A model generated the notes under the pieces. The model made no database searches. It saw only the letters and a list, made by a program, of their open reading frames with translations, and was not told where the DNA came from. This document shows, piece by piece, positions 51,063-58,627 of a stretch of DNA of 64,000 nucleotides (position 1 is its first letter; each line of letters starts with the position of its first letter). Source of the DNA: Chloroflexota bacterium (GTDB taxonomy: Bacteria > Chloroflexota > Anaerolineae > Anaerolineales > Villigracilaceae); contig JACAET010000008.1 of NCBI GenBank assembly GCA_013388685.1, positions 17,067 to 81,066 of the forward strand, written 5' to 3'. A program made the translations under genes and the position numbers.

Positions 51063-52559
51063 ATGAAACATTATTCTTCGGAAAAAGGACAGGCATTGAT
51101 ATTGATTACCTTCGGGATCATTGCCTTGATTGGGTTCACTGCTCTGGCAGTGGACGGCGGGCGGGCATTTGAGGATAAACGCCATGCCCAGAACGCAGCA
51201 GATACCGCCGCCCTTGCGGCAGCACTTGCCAAAGTCAAGGGGGAAGATTACACAGCAGCTGCATTAAACCGCTCTGCCAGTAATGGCTACAGTAATGATG
51301 CTGACTCTACCGTACAAGTCAATCTCTGCAGCGAAAGTGGCGTCACCTGCACCAATCTTCCTTCAGGTGCCAATCCATCCGAATATATTCGCGTGAGGAT
51401 TACTTCTGTCATTCCTGCTACTTTTATGCGTGTTCTGGGGAGAAATCAACTTACCAGCACTGTTGAAGCCATTGCCCGAGCCCGGGGTGCCTCCTCCTCT
51501 TCATCTGGCGGTCCATTGTTCAATGGCGCGGCAATGGTGGCGACAAAAGGCGGAAATTATAGCCAATGCTTCCTTTTGAATGGCAGCGCCGACCTCTACA
51601 CACACAACAGTGGCGTGTATGTAAATTGTAGCCATCAACAGGCTTTGTTTATCAACGGCGGCGCCAGTCTGCAAATGGACGCCATGGGGCAGGTAGTGGG
51701 TTGTTATAAAGTCAACGGCAGCGCTTCCTACGATCCCATCACCTGCGGCGTCAATGGTGGGGTTTCGCAAACCATAGACGAGACTACATTTGCAAGCATA
51801 CCAACCACCCAGGCTCCACCTACTTGCAGCGGCAACGCTCCAGCACCCTCAATAAGCGGCAGCACCATCACTTATTCGCCTGGAAGTTATACAAACATTA
51901 CGATTAACAGCGGCTATACTGCCATCTTGACCCCCGGCGTCTATTGCATCAATGGAAGTTTCAACTTAAACGGTAACGCCCAACTGAAGGGACCGAACGG
52001 CAGGGTGCAGATTGTTTTACAAAACCAGAGTATTGTTTTGAACGGTGGCGGCGTGATCAATTTCAATGACCTTGAAATTTACGGCAATAACGCCAGCTTC
52101 CTTTTGAATGGCAATGCTATTTTCCATGCTGATAGACTGCGCATGTTTTCCACCGGCAGCGGGTCTTTTACCGTTAATGGTGGATCAGAACTTTCCTCAA
52201 ACAATGCATACTTTTACCTGAAAACCGGCAACATTACCTGGAACGGAAGTTCCATCCTCAACCTGCACGCTCCTCCACAAGGAGATCCTTTTGCCGGACT
52301 CCTGGTTCACATGCCCTGGAACACCACAACAAGCGGTGTTACCTTCAATGGCGGTTCAAACATCCATTTGTATGGGACATTTCTTGCGCCGCGGCGACCG
52401 ATTACCTTCAATGGCGGTGTCAACTTCGAATTGCACAGCCAAATCATCGGCTATACCTACATCGTCAATGGCGGCGGCGACGTGGACATCTACTTCCAGT
52501 CAGATGAAAATTACAGCCAACCCAACTCAAGCAGCCCAACCATTGAATTGACAAAATAA
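51063..52559 (+). CDS. TadG-like protein with C-terminal Asn/Gly-rich beta domain (paralogue 2)
   Basis: 498 residues; AGGAGC precedes the ATG. The N-terminal 60 residues are nearly the same as those of the protein at 45206 (KGQALILITFGIIALIGFTA, then AVDGGRAFEDKRHAQNAADT). The C-terminal beta domain keeps the same turns (NGSAD, NGGSN, NGNA) and the block LHAPPQGDPFAGLLVHMPW. The two proteins bracket the beta-helix gene. They could form part of one extracellular structure; this is inference from position and shared layout. Confidence 0.8.
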   Translation: MKHYSSEKGQALILITFGIIALIGFTALAVDGGRAFEDKRHAQNAADTAALAAALAKVKGEDYTAAALNRSASNGYSNDADSTVQVNLCSESGVTCTNLPSGANPSEYIRVRITSVIPATFMRVLGRNQLTSTVEAIARARGASSSSSGGPLFNGAAMVATKGGNYSQCFLLNGSADLYTHNSGVYVNCSHQQALFINGGASLQMDAMGQVVGCYKVNGSASYDPITCGVNGGVSQTIDETTFASIPTTQAPPTCSGNAPAPSISGSTITYSPGSYTNITINSGYTAILTPGVYCINGSFNLNGNAQLKGPNGRVQIVLQNQSIVLNGGGVINFNDLEIYGNNASFLLNGNAIFHADRLRMFSTGSGSFTVNGGSELSSNNAYFYLKTGNITWNGSSILNLHAPPQGDPFAGLLVHMPWNTTTSGVTFNGGSNIHLYGTFLAPRRPITFNGGVNFELHSQIIGYTYIVNGGGDVDIYFQSDENYSQPNSSSPTIELTK

Positions 52560-52585
52560 TTCTCGCGCTCAATCATACCTAACCA

Positions 52586-52615
52586 GCAGCCCGGAAAAAT
52601 CCCTTTCCGGGTTGC
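52586..52615 (+). terminator. Terminator after the second TadG-like gene
   Basis: GCAGCCCGGAAA / TTTCCGGGTTGC (one G-T pair), 6-base loop, then TTTCG. Confidence 0.75.
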
Positions 52616-52680
52616 TTTCGATAAGACAGAACTACCTACGCGCTATATAATCTCCCCCATCCCATCTTCAGGAGAAAGCC

Positions 52681-53115
52681 ATGCGCCCTGATTGGGACTC
52701 ATACTTCATGAAAATCGCTTACGCTGTTTCCGAACGAAGCACCTGCGACCGCGCCTCCGTCGGCTGTGTGCTGGTGCTCGATAAGCGCATCCTCACCACC
52801 GGTTTCAACGGCTCGCCCGCCGGGCAGGCGCACTGTGACGAAGTCGGTCACCTCATGGTGGACGGGCATTGCGTCCGCACCATCCACGCCGAGACGAACG
52901 CCATCATTCAGGCGGCATTGCACGGGGTCTCCACCCGCGGCGCGACGTGTTACGTCACACACCTGCCCTGCATCCACTGCACCAAGGCGCTCATCAACGC
53001 CGGCATCGCGCGCATCGTTTACAGCGTTTCCTATCGCAATGACGAAAACGCCATGAACTTCCTCAGGGCGGCAAATATCGAGATCGCACACAAGGAATTC
53101 ATTCCCGAGACGTAA
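52681..53115 (+). CDS. Deoxycytidylate (dCMP) deaminase
   Basis: 144 residues; AGGAGA before ATG and TATAAT at 52645-52650 as a likely -10 box. Zinc-binding motifs are His-Ala-Glu (TIHAETNAI) and Pro-Cys-x2-Cys (LPCIHC), and VGCVLV...GFNGSPAGQAHC is the ComEB/dCMP deaminase pattern with an extra His-Cys region. It converts dCMP to dUMP for thymidylate synthesis. Single gene with its own terminator. Confidence 0.88.
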   Translation: MRPDWDSYFMKIAYAVSERSTCDRASVGCVLVLDKRILTTGFNGSPAGQAHCDEVGHLMVDGHCVRTIHAETNAIIQAALHGVSTRGATCYVTHLPCIHCTKALINAGIARIVYSVSYRNDENAMNFLRAANIEIAHKEFIPET

Positions 53116-53131
53116 AACAGAAAACACAACA

Positions 53132-53160
53132 AAAAGCCGCGCCTCATCCGCGCGGCTTTT
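53132..53160. terminator. Bidirectional terminator
   Basis: AAAAGCCGCGC / GCGCGGCTTTT, 7-base loop, between the convergent dCMP deaminase and PspC genes. Confidence 0.88.
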
Positions 53161-53177
53161 GCATGGGGCGATTCGTC

Positions 53178-53372
53178 CTATTCGTTCGGGATGACCATCC
53201 ACAGGATCAGGTAGATCAACAAACCCGGCACGCTGCCCGGAATAAACGCGACAATCATCGCCAGCCGAAACCAGAACGCGCGGATACCGAAAAATTCCGC
53301 CAGCCCGCCGCACACACCCGCAAGCATCCGGTTGCTGTGCGAGCGCCGTAAAACTTTCTTTTGAGTGGTCAT
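53178..53372 (-). CDS. PspC domain protein
   Basis: 64 residues from ATG 53372 (AAGGAG upstream). A lone PspC domain: LRRSHSNRMLAGVCGGLAEFFG followed by one or two membrane segments (AMIVAFIPGSVPGLLIYLIL). PspC domains occur in phage-shock and envelope-stress proteins. A protein this small is probably a membrane-stress component; its partners are not nearby. Confidence 0.85.
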   Translation of the reverse strand: MTTQKKVLRRSHSNRMLAGVCGGLAEFFGIRAFWFRLAMIVAFIPGSVPGLLIYLILWMVIPNE

Positions 53373-53518
53373 CAGTTTCAATCTCCTTTGTCGTTTGTTT
53401 CATCCTTGTGTACGCAGGCGAACGAAAAAAGTAGCGGGTATTCTTTTCTTTGTGTCCCTGCTGGTGAGACTCTCCTCCCGTTGCTTGCGGGCAAGTCAAA
53501 ATTCATCATTCACGCTTG

Positions 53519-53669
53519 CCTAAGTGGTCGGTCGTATGTTTTTAGAAATCCATTGGCACAGTCGGCGTTCTCTTGCGCCGACAGGGACTTGACACTTGCC
53601 CTGACGGGCAGGCGCCAGGGGAGAACGTCTCCTGCGCGTCGAATGATTTTCGACCGACTACCTAAATGG
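53519..53669 (-). repeat. MITE-like repeat with terminal inverted repeats (copy C)
   Basis: The most complete copy. Ends CCTAAGTGGTCGGTCG (53519-53534) and CGACCGACTACCTAAATGG (53651-53669) are imperfect inverted repeats of about 16 bases. Internal hairpin GTCGGCG-TTCTCTTG-CGCCGAC (53561-53582). Matches 23769-23919 and 8652-8705 in inverse. No coding capacity. Confidence 0.8.
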
Positions 53670-53770
53670 CTTACGTCGTCCTTTGAGAAAGTGACACGCC
53701 TCGATGAATTGCGGTGAATAGCCATACCTCACGAAATGCAAGGTTTTCGTGGTTTACCGATGATCCAAGC

Positions 53771-53799
53771 CTGACGAAACGCCTGCCCTCAGGTACAAT
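53771..53799 (+). promoter_or_regulatory. Promoter of the FAD oxidoreductase
   Basis: CTGACG (53771-53776), 17 bases, TACAAT (53794-53799), about 45 bases before the start codon. Confidence 0.5.
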
Positions 53800-53844
53800 T
53801 ATGCCATCACACTACCCAAGAGGTATAAAACACCCCATGAGAGC

Positions 53845-55260
53845 ATGATCTACTCCAACAACCCAAGACCCGGATCTGTAAAGTCTGTTTCCAGCGCAAG
53901 ACACATTCCCTTCTGGCTGGATGACCCCCTTCGTCCCTCCCCCGAACCTGCTCTAACAAAAAACATTACGACGGACCTCCTCATCATTGGGGCGGGCTTT
54001 TCCGGCTTGTGGACAGCCCTGCTCGCTCTCGAAGCGAACCCGCACCGCGAAATTGTCATCCTGGAGGCGGAACGGGTTGCCGAAGGAGCCTCCGGGCGCA
54101 ACGGCGGCTTCCTGGACGCATCCATCACGCACGGATTCCAAAACGGACTCGCGCGCTGGAAGCATGAACTGCCGGCTTTGCTGGCAATGGGGTTCCAAAA
54201 CCTGCACGAGATCGAAGCGACTCTCGAGCGTTACAACATCCAATGCGATTACATCCGTTCGGGGGAGATCAGCGTGGCAACCGAACCGCATCACATCGAA
54301 GAGATGAAAGAGGAGATGAAACTTGCCGAGCCGTACGGACTCGACCTCCGGTTTTACGACCGCGACGAACTCCAGACGGTCATAAAATCCCCCATCTTCA
54401 TCGCGGGGTTGAAACATTCTGACGCCTCCATGGTCAACCCCGCGCAACTCGCATGGGGGTTGAAGAAAGCTTGTCTCGATTTGGGCGTGCGATTCCATGA
54501 GAACTCCCCTGTAACGAAACTGGAAGAGGATGGACATTACATCACTGCCCATACCCTCCATGGACGCGTCCGTGCAAACCGCGTCGCGCTGGCAACCAAC
54601 GCCTATCCGCCGCTCCTGAAGCGCCTCTCGTATTACGTTGTCCCCGTCTACGACTACGCTCTCATGACCGAACCTCTTTCGCCCCTTCAACGCCAAGCAA
54701 TCGGCTGGCACGGACGCGAAGGCCTTAGCGATGCAAGCCGCCAGTTCCATTACTTCCGCACCACCGCAGATGGCCGCATCCTGTGGGGCGGTTACGACGC
54801 CGTCTATCACTGGAACAACGGCTTCGGAACACACCTCGAAACATCGCCGACGATGTTCGAAAAACTGGCGGAACACTTCTTCCAGGCATTTCCCCAACTC
54901 GAGGGCATTCGCTTCTCGCACGCCTGGGGCGGCGCCATTGATACCTGCTCGCGTTTCGCCCCGTTCTGGGGAACAGCGCATCACGGCAAAACCGCTTATT
55001 CAATGGGGTTTACCGGCTTGGGCGTCGGAGCAACCCGCTTCGGCGCAAAGGTCATGCTCGATCTTCTCGACGGAAAAAAGACCGAACGCACCGAACTCGA
55101 ATTCGTTCGCGCAAAACCGATACCCTTTCCGCCTGAACCGTTGCGTTCCATCGGCATTCACCTCTCCCGCTGGTCCATGGCGCAGGCAGACCGCAACGGC
55201 GGACGGGAAAATTTATGGCTCAAAACAATGGATTGGCTGGGGTTGGGGTTCGATAGTTAA
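53845..55260 (+). CDS. FAD-dependent amine oxidoreductase (DAO family, PuuB-like)
   Basis: 471 residues. FAD motif GAGFSGLW (residues 49-56), then EGASGRNGGF and the closing SMGFTGLGVGATRFGAKVM. The N-terminal lead IPFWLDDP and SGRNGGFLDASITHG fit the gamma-glutamylputrescine oxidase group, which oxidises amines to aldehydes. The aldehyde dehydrogenase gene 750 bases on could take the product. The exact amine is not known. The ribosome site is weak. Confidence 0.8.
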   Translation: MIYSNNPRPGSVKSVSSARHIPFWLDDPLRPSPEPALTKNITTDLLIIGAGFSGLWTALLALEANPHREIVILEAERVAEGASGRNGGFLDASITHGFQNGLARWKHELPALLAMGFQNLHEIEATLERYNIQCDYIRSGEISVATEPHHIEEMKEEMKLAEPYGLDLRFYDRDELQTVIKSPIFIAGLKHSDASMVNPAQLAWGLKKACLDLGVRFHENSPVTKLEEDGHYITAHTLHGRVRANRVALATNAYPPLLKRLSYYVVPVYDYALMTEPLSPLQRQAIGWHGREGLSDASRQFHYFRTTADGRILWGGYDAVYHWNNGFGTHLETSPTMFEKLAEHFFQAFPQLEGIRFSHAWGGAIDTCSRFAPFWGTAHHGKTAYSMGFTGLGVGATRFGAKVMLDLLDGKKTERTELEFVRAKPIPFPPEPLRSIGIHLSRWSMAQADRNGGRENLWLKTMDWLGLGFDS

Positions 55261-55296
55261 ACAAGAAAGCCCCCAAACCAAAGCCTTCGGTGACCT

Positions 55297-55884
55297 TTAG
55301 GGTCTTATGACAAACACGCACGAAGTGCTCCCATCCCGTCCGATCTTCGTCAACTGCTCCGCCGATTGCCCCATCAAATCTTTGAGCAGCGCCTCATCCA
55401 TTTTGCACAACCTCGGATGCCTCTCGATAATCGCCGCATACGGGCAGTGACTCAAAATCACCCTCGGACCTCCAGACCCCGCCTCCCAGCGTGCGTGATA
55501 ATTCATCTGGTTTAATTTTTCCACGACAAGAGTTAAGCGCCTTACGCCCGTCTGATTCCCAAACCCAGATTCGCCAGCCAGACGCTTCGCCACCGCCTCC
55601 ATCGCCAAACCTGAGCCTGCCTCCGCCAAAAGAGCCTCACTCAACGCCGCCAGATTATCCCCCAAGACCCCCAGCGGAAGAGAATACTCCTTCTGGGGCC
55701 TGCCCCTTCCCTGACCGTTGTCTTGAGAAGTCCGCGCCTCCAGCCGCCCACTCGCAACCAACACTCTGAGATGATACCGCACCGTCGCCGCGGACATCTT
55801 CAACGCACGCGAGATATCCTGTGCAGAGGCTCTGCGTGTTTTCATCAAATAGGCGAGGACTCTATGACGTGCAGTTGTCATCAT
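55297..55884 (-). CDS. SufR-like HTH regulator with Cys cluster
   Basis: 195 residues (194 if the second ATG is used). Residues 1-65 are a winged helix of the ArsR/DeoR type (ASAQDISRALKMSAATVRYH). The C-terminal half carries Cys147, Cys160 and Cys189; the C-x12-C spacing and HCPYAAIIERHPRLC match SufR, a repressor that binds a [4Fe-4S] cluster. It is divergent from the aldehyde dehydrogenase-iscX-nuo genes. Likely an Fe-S or redox sensor for that operon; this is inference. No ribosome site; TATAAT is 8 bases upstream. Confidence 0.8.
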   Translation of the reverse strand: MMTTARHRVLAYLMKTRRASAQDISRALKMSAATVRYHLRVLVASGRLEARTSQDNGQGRGRPQKEYSLPLGVLGDNLAALSEALLAEAGSGLAMEAVAKRLAGESGFGNQTGVRRLTLVVEKLNQMNYHARWEAGSGGPRVILSHCPYAAIIERHPRLCKMDEALLKDLMGQSAEQLTKIGRDGSTSCVFVIRP

Positions 55885-55892
55885 TTGGGGTG

Positions 55893-55898
55893 ATTATA
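55893..55898 (-). promoter_or_regulatory. Putative leaderless -10 box of the SufR-like gene
   Basis: On the minus strand TATAAT is followed by 8 bases and then ATGATG. No Shine-Dalgarno sequence. Confidence 0.6.
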
Positions 55899-55940
55899 CT
55901 CACTTTCCTGTTTTTATAAATATATCTTTACAAAATTCCG

Positions 55941-55968
55941 TTGACTTTGAACGACCAGCGGTTATAAT
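55941..55968 (+). promoter_or_regulatory. Promoter of the aldehyde dehydrogenase operon
   Basis: TTGACT (55941-55946), 16 bases, TATAAT (55963-55968). One of the best promoter matches in the window. Confidence 0.75.
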
Positions 55969-55975
55969 CGAAACT

Positions 55976-55991
55976 TGTGCCAACCGGCACA
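55976..55991. promoter_or_regulatory. Candidate operator
   Basis: TGTGCC-AACC-GGCACA, a perfect 6-bp inverted repeat about at the transcription start of the operon. A protein bound here would block RNA polymerase. The SufR-like regulator, encoded divergently, is the obvious candidate. Confidence 0.55.
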
Positions 55992-56012
55992 TCAACGGAG
56001 CCCAGTCGTAAC

Positions 56013-57485
56013 ATGGAATTTCAGAATTACATCAACGGCAAGTGGGTCAAAGGACGAAAGACATTCCAAACAATCAACCCCGCCAATGAAGCCCTGCTGG
56101 CAGACATTGCACAAGCCGAAATTTCAGACGTTGACCTCGCAGTGGATGCCGCAAAAAAGGCTTTTCCTTCATGGCGTTTTACGCCCGCGCCACTTCGCGG
56201 AGAAATGCTCTACAAAGTCGGCGACCTCCTCAAACAGAAAAAGGAGGAACTTGCCCAACTTCTGACTCGTGACATGGGAAAAGTCATCGCGGAGGCGCGC
56301 GGCGATGTGCAGGAAGCCATTGACATGGCGTACTTCATGGGCGGCGAGGGACGCCGCCTGCTTGGGTACACCGCCCCCGTGGAAATGCCCAACAAATTCG
56401 GCATGGCAGTCCGGGATCCGGCCGGCGTGGTTGGTCTGATCACACCCTGGAACTTTCCCGTCGCCGTCCCATCATGGAAAATATTCCCGGCGCTGATCGC
56501 CGGCAACACGATCATCTGGAAACCCTCGCCGGAGACTCCCGCCATTTCCGCCGCGTTCGTCAAGGTGTTCGAGGACGCAGGACTTCCGCCCGGTGTCTTC
56601 AACCTCCTCATGGCGCCCGGCGCAGACGTCGGCAGGGCGCTCGTCGAGCATCCCGAAGTGCGCGTACTTTCATTCACCGGCTCGACCACCACCGGTCGCG
56701 CCATCGCCGGAGCCGCGGCGCGATTGAACAAGAAAGTATCGCTCGAGATGGGCGGCAAGAACGCCATCATCGTCATGGACGACGCCAACCTCGAACTCGT
56801 TGCCGATGCCACGCTTTGGGCGGCATTCGGCACGACCGGTCAACGCTGTACCGCCGCGAGCAGACTCATCGTCCAAAAAGGGATTGCAGGCAGAGTCAAA
56901 GAAGCATTGGTTGAACGGACAAAGAAACTCAAACTCGGCGACGGTCTCGACCCCAACGTGGACGTCGGTCCGGTTATCAACAAGGTCGCGTTGGAGCGAA
57001 TCCACAACTACGTGCAAATCGGGCAGAAGGAAGGCGCGCGGGTGCTGGTCGGCGCGTCGACGGCGGATGTGGGAGGCAAAGGCTTCTTCTACGCGCCCAC
57101 GTTGTTCGACGGAGTCAAGCCCGGGTCCACGCTTGAAGCGGAGGAGATCTTCGGTCCCGTGCTTTCGATCATCGAAGTCGAATCGCTCGAGGAAGCCATC
57201 GAGGTCAATAATCGTTCCAAATACGGACTCTCCACCTCCATCTTCACGCAGGATATCAACCGCGCCTTTACCGCCATGCGCGATATTTTCACCGGGCTGG
57301 TGTACGTCAATCACGGAACGACCGGCGCGGAGATCCAGTTCCCGTTCGGCGGCGTGCGCGGCACCGGCAACGGTCACCGCGAAGCCGGGCAAGCCGCGCT
57401 CGAAGTGTTCACCGAATGGAAATCCATTTATGTGGATTATTCCGGCAAACTGCAGCGTGCGCAGATCGACAATCGGAAAGAATAA
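56013..57485 (+). CDS. NAD(P)-dependent aldehyde dehydrogenase
   Basis: 490 residues from ATG 56013; the frame extends upstream to a GTG at 55977 but that would lie within the operator. Oxyanion and cofactor motifs PWNFPVAVPSWKI, FTGSTTTGR; catalytic Glu245 (LEMGGKN) and Cys279 (GQRCTAASR). It oxidises an aldehyde to an acid. The closest pattern is semialdehyde and aminoaldehyde dehydrogenases. It overlaps the DUF2834 gene by 1 base (TAATG) and heads the iscX-nuo run. Confidence 0.9.
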   Translation: MEFQNYINGKWVKGRKTFQTINPANEALLADIAQAEISDVDLAVDAAKKAFPSWRFTPAPLRGEMLYKVGDLLKQKKEELAQLLTRDMGKVIAEARGDVQEAIDMAYFMGGEGRRLLGYTAPVEMPNKFGMAVRDPAGVVGLITPWNFPVAVPSWKIFPALIAGNTIIWKPSPETPAISAAFVKVFEDAGLPPGVFNLLMAPGADVGRALVEHPEVRVLSFTGSTTTGRAIAGAAARLNKKVSLEMGGKNAIIVMDDANLELVADATLWAAFGTTGQRCTAASRLIVQKGIAGRVKEALVERTKKLKLGDGLDPNVDVGPVINKVALERIHNYVQIGQKEGARVLVGASTADVGGKGFFYAPTLFDGVKPGSTLEAEEIFGPVLSIIEVESLEEAIEVNNRSKYGLSTSIFTQDINRAFTAMRDIFTGLVYVNHGTTGAEIQFPFGGVRGTGNGHREAGQAALEVFTEWKSIYVDYSGKLQRAQIDNRKE

Positions 57486-57796
57486 TGAGCCGCAAAACTG
57501 CCTTTCTCGTTTTAGCCATTATCGGTTTTATCGCACCTTACTATTTCTTTCTTCAAGTCAATGATTTCGACCTGACTGCGCTATTTCAACAATTCACCGC
57601 CAGCAAAATCTTAAGCGGCACAGCCATGGACCTGCTGGTTTCTGTGATCGTATTCTGGTTCTTCATGTTCACAGAAGCAAAGAAACTGGATATGAAGAAC
57701 ACATGGGTGTATCTTCTGGCGACATTTCTAATTGGGCTCTCATTCGCGCTGCCGTTGTTCCTGTATTTCAGGGAACGAAAAATGGAAGGCAAATGA
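57485..57796 (+). CDS. DUF2834 membrane protein
   Basis: 103 residues with three membrane helices (about 5-23, 45-62, 72-94). The pattern GFIAPYYFFLQ...FFMFTEAKKLDMK...LSFALPLFLYFRE is that of DUF2834, a small uncharacterised membrane family. It overlaps iscX by ATGA, so it is part of the operon. Confidence 0.8.
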   Translation: MSRKTAFLVLAIIGFIAPYYFFLQVNDFDLTALFQQFTASKILSGTAMDLLVSVIVFWFFMFTEAKKLDMKNTWVYLLATFLIGLSFALPLFLYFRERKMEGK

Positions 57797-58002
57797 CCCT
57801 CAACTGGGAATCGACCTACGCCATCGCTTTAGAGTTACGAAGGCAGCATCCGAACATCAACATCGAAGAAGTAACGCTCAAGCAAATCTATGATTGGACA
57901 TTGGCGCTTTCGGAATTCGAGGATGATCCCGCGCTCGCGAACGACGACATCCTTTATGCAATCTATCAAGACTGGTACGAGGAGTACATAAATGGACAAT
58001 GA
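57793..58002 (+). CDS. iscX: Fe-S cluster assembly adaptor IscX
   Basis: 69 residues, the usual length. It matches IscX over its whole extent: [38 protein letters not shown], then [16 protein letters not shown]. IscX binds the cysteine desulfurase IscS and iron and tunes cluster assembly. Here it lacks the isc operon around it and instead precedes nuoB, encoding an Fe-S subunit, with an 11-base overlap. This suggests local delivery of clusters. Confidence 0.88.
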   Translation: MTLNWESTYAIALELRRQHPNINIEEVTLKQIYDWTLALSEFEDDPALANDDILYAIYQDWYEEYINGQ

Positions 58003-58627
58003 AAAATTAAGTCTGCCCCAATACGACATCCCTGAGGATATTCAGAATGCCGTAGCCATCACCACGCTCGACCGCCTCTACAACTGGGGGCGACGCTCGT
58101 CGGTATGGCCCCTCATGTTTGGGCTGGCGTGCTGCGCCATCGAAATGATCGCCGCGCAAGCCTCCCGTTACGATATGGCGCGCTTCGGCATGGAGGTCAT
58201 GCGCCCCACCCCCCGCCAGGCGGATATGATGCTCGTTTCCGGCACGGTCACCAAGAAAATGGTTCCAGCCATCATCCGCCTCTATAACCAGATGCCCGAA
58301 CCGAAGTATGTGGTGGCGATGGGCGCCTGCGCCTCGGGCGGCGGTCCCTTCAAAGAAGGGTACAACGTCGTGGCAGGCATTGACAAATTTCTGCCGGTGG
58401 ATGTGTACATTCCCGGCTGTCCTCCCACTCCGCAAGCCCTGATTGCCGGCATGATCAAATTGCAGGAAAAAATTGACAGGCAGAGCATCAAAAAGGTCTC
58501 ATGGTACAACGGGAAGACAAAGGAAGACACGAACTTTGTACCCATTCCGATCCTCGGACCCGACCTGATTGACCCGCGCCGCAGCGCGGAGATCAAAGCC
58601 GCCGCTACAGTACAGGAAGGTGCATGA
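57992..58627 (+). CDS. nuoB: NADH-quinone oxidoreductase subunit B
   Basis: 211 residues. Cluster N2 ligands are all present: Cys47-Cys48 (LACCAIEM), Cys113 (GACASGGG) and Cys143 (PGCPPTP). It forms the Q-module of complex I with NuoCD and NuoI. It overlaps both neighbours (11 bases with iscX, 4 bases with nuoCD), so translation is coupled. The C-terminal tail after about 165 is longer than in E. coli. Confidence 0.93.
   Translation: MDNEKLSLPQYDIPEDIQNAVAITTLDRLYNWGRRSSVWPLMFGLACCAIEMIAAQASRYDMARFGMEVMRPTPRQADMMLVSGTVTKKMVPAIIRLYNQMPEPKYVVAMGACASGGGPFKEGYNVVAGIDKFLPVDVYIPGCPPTPQALIAGMIKLQEKIDRQSIKKVSWYNGKTKEDTNFVPIPILGPDLIDPRRSAEIKAAATVQEGA

Larger units (their letters stand above)
53373..53844. 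other. Non-coding gap with MITE-like element and promoter
   Basis: These 472 bases hold the full MITE-like element (53519-53669), a CACGAAA...TTTCGTG hairpin (53728-53750) and a promoter (53771-53799) for the FAD oxidoreductase. No gene is seen. Confidence 0.7.
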
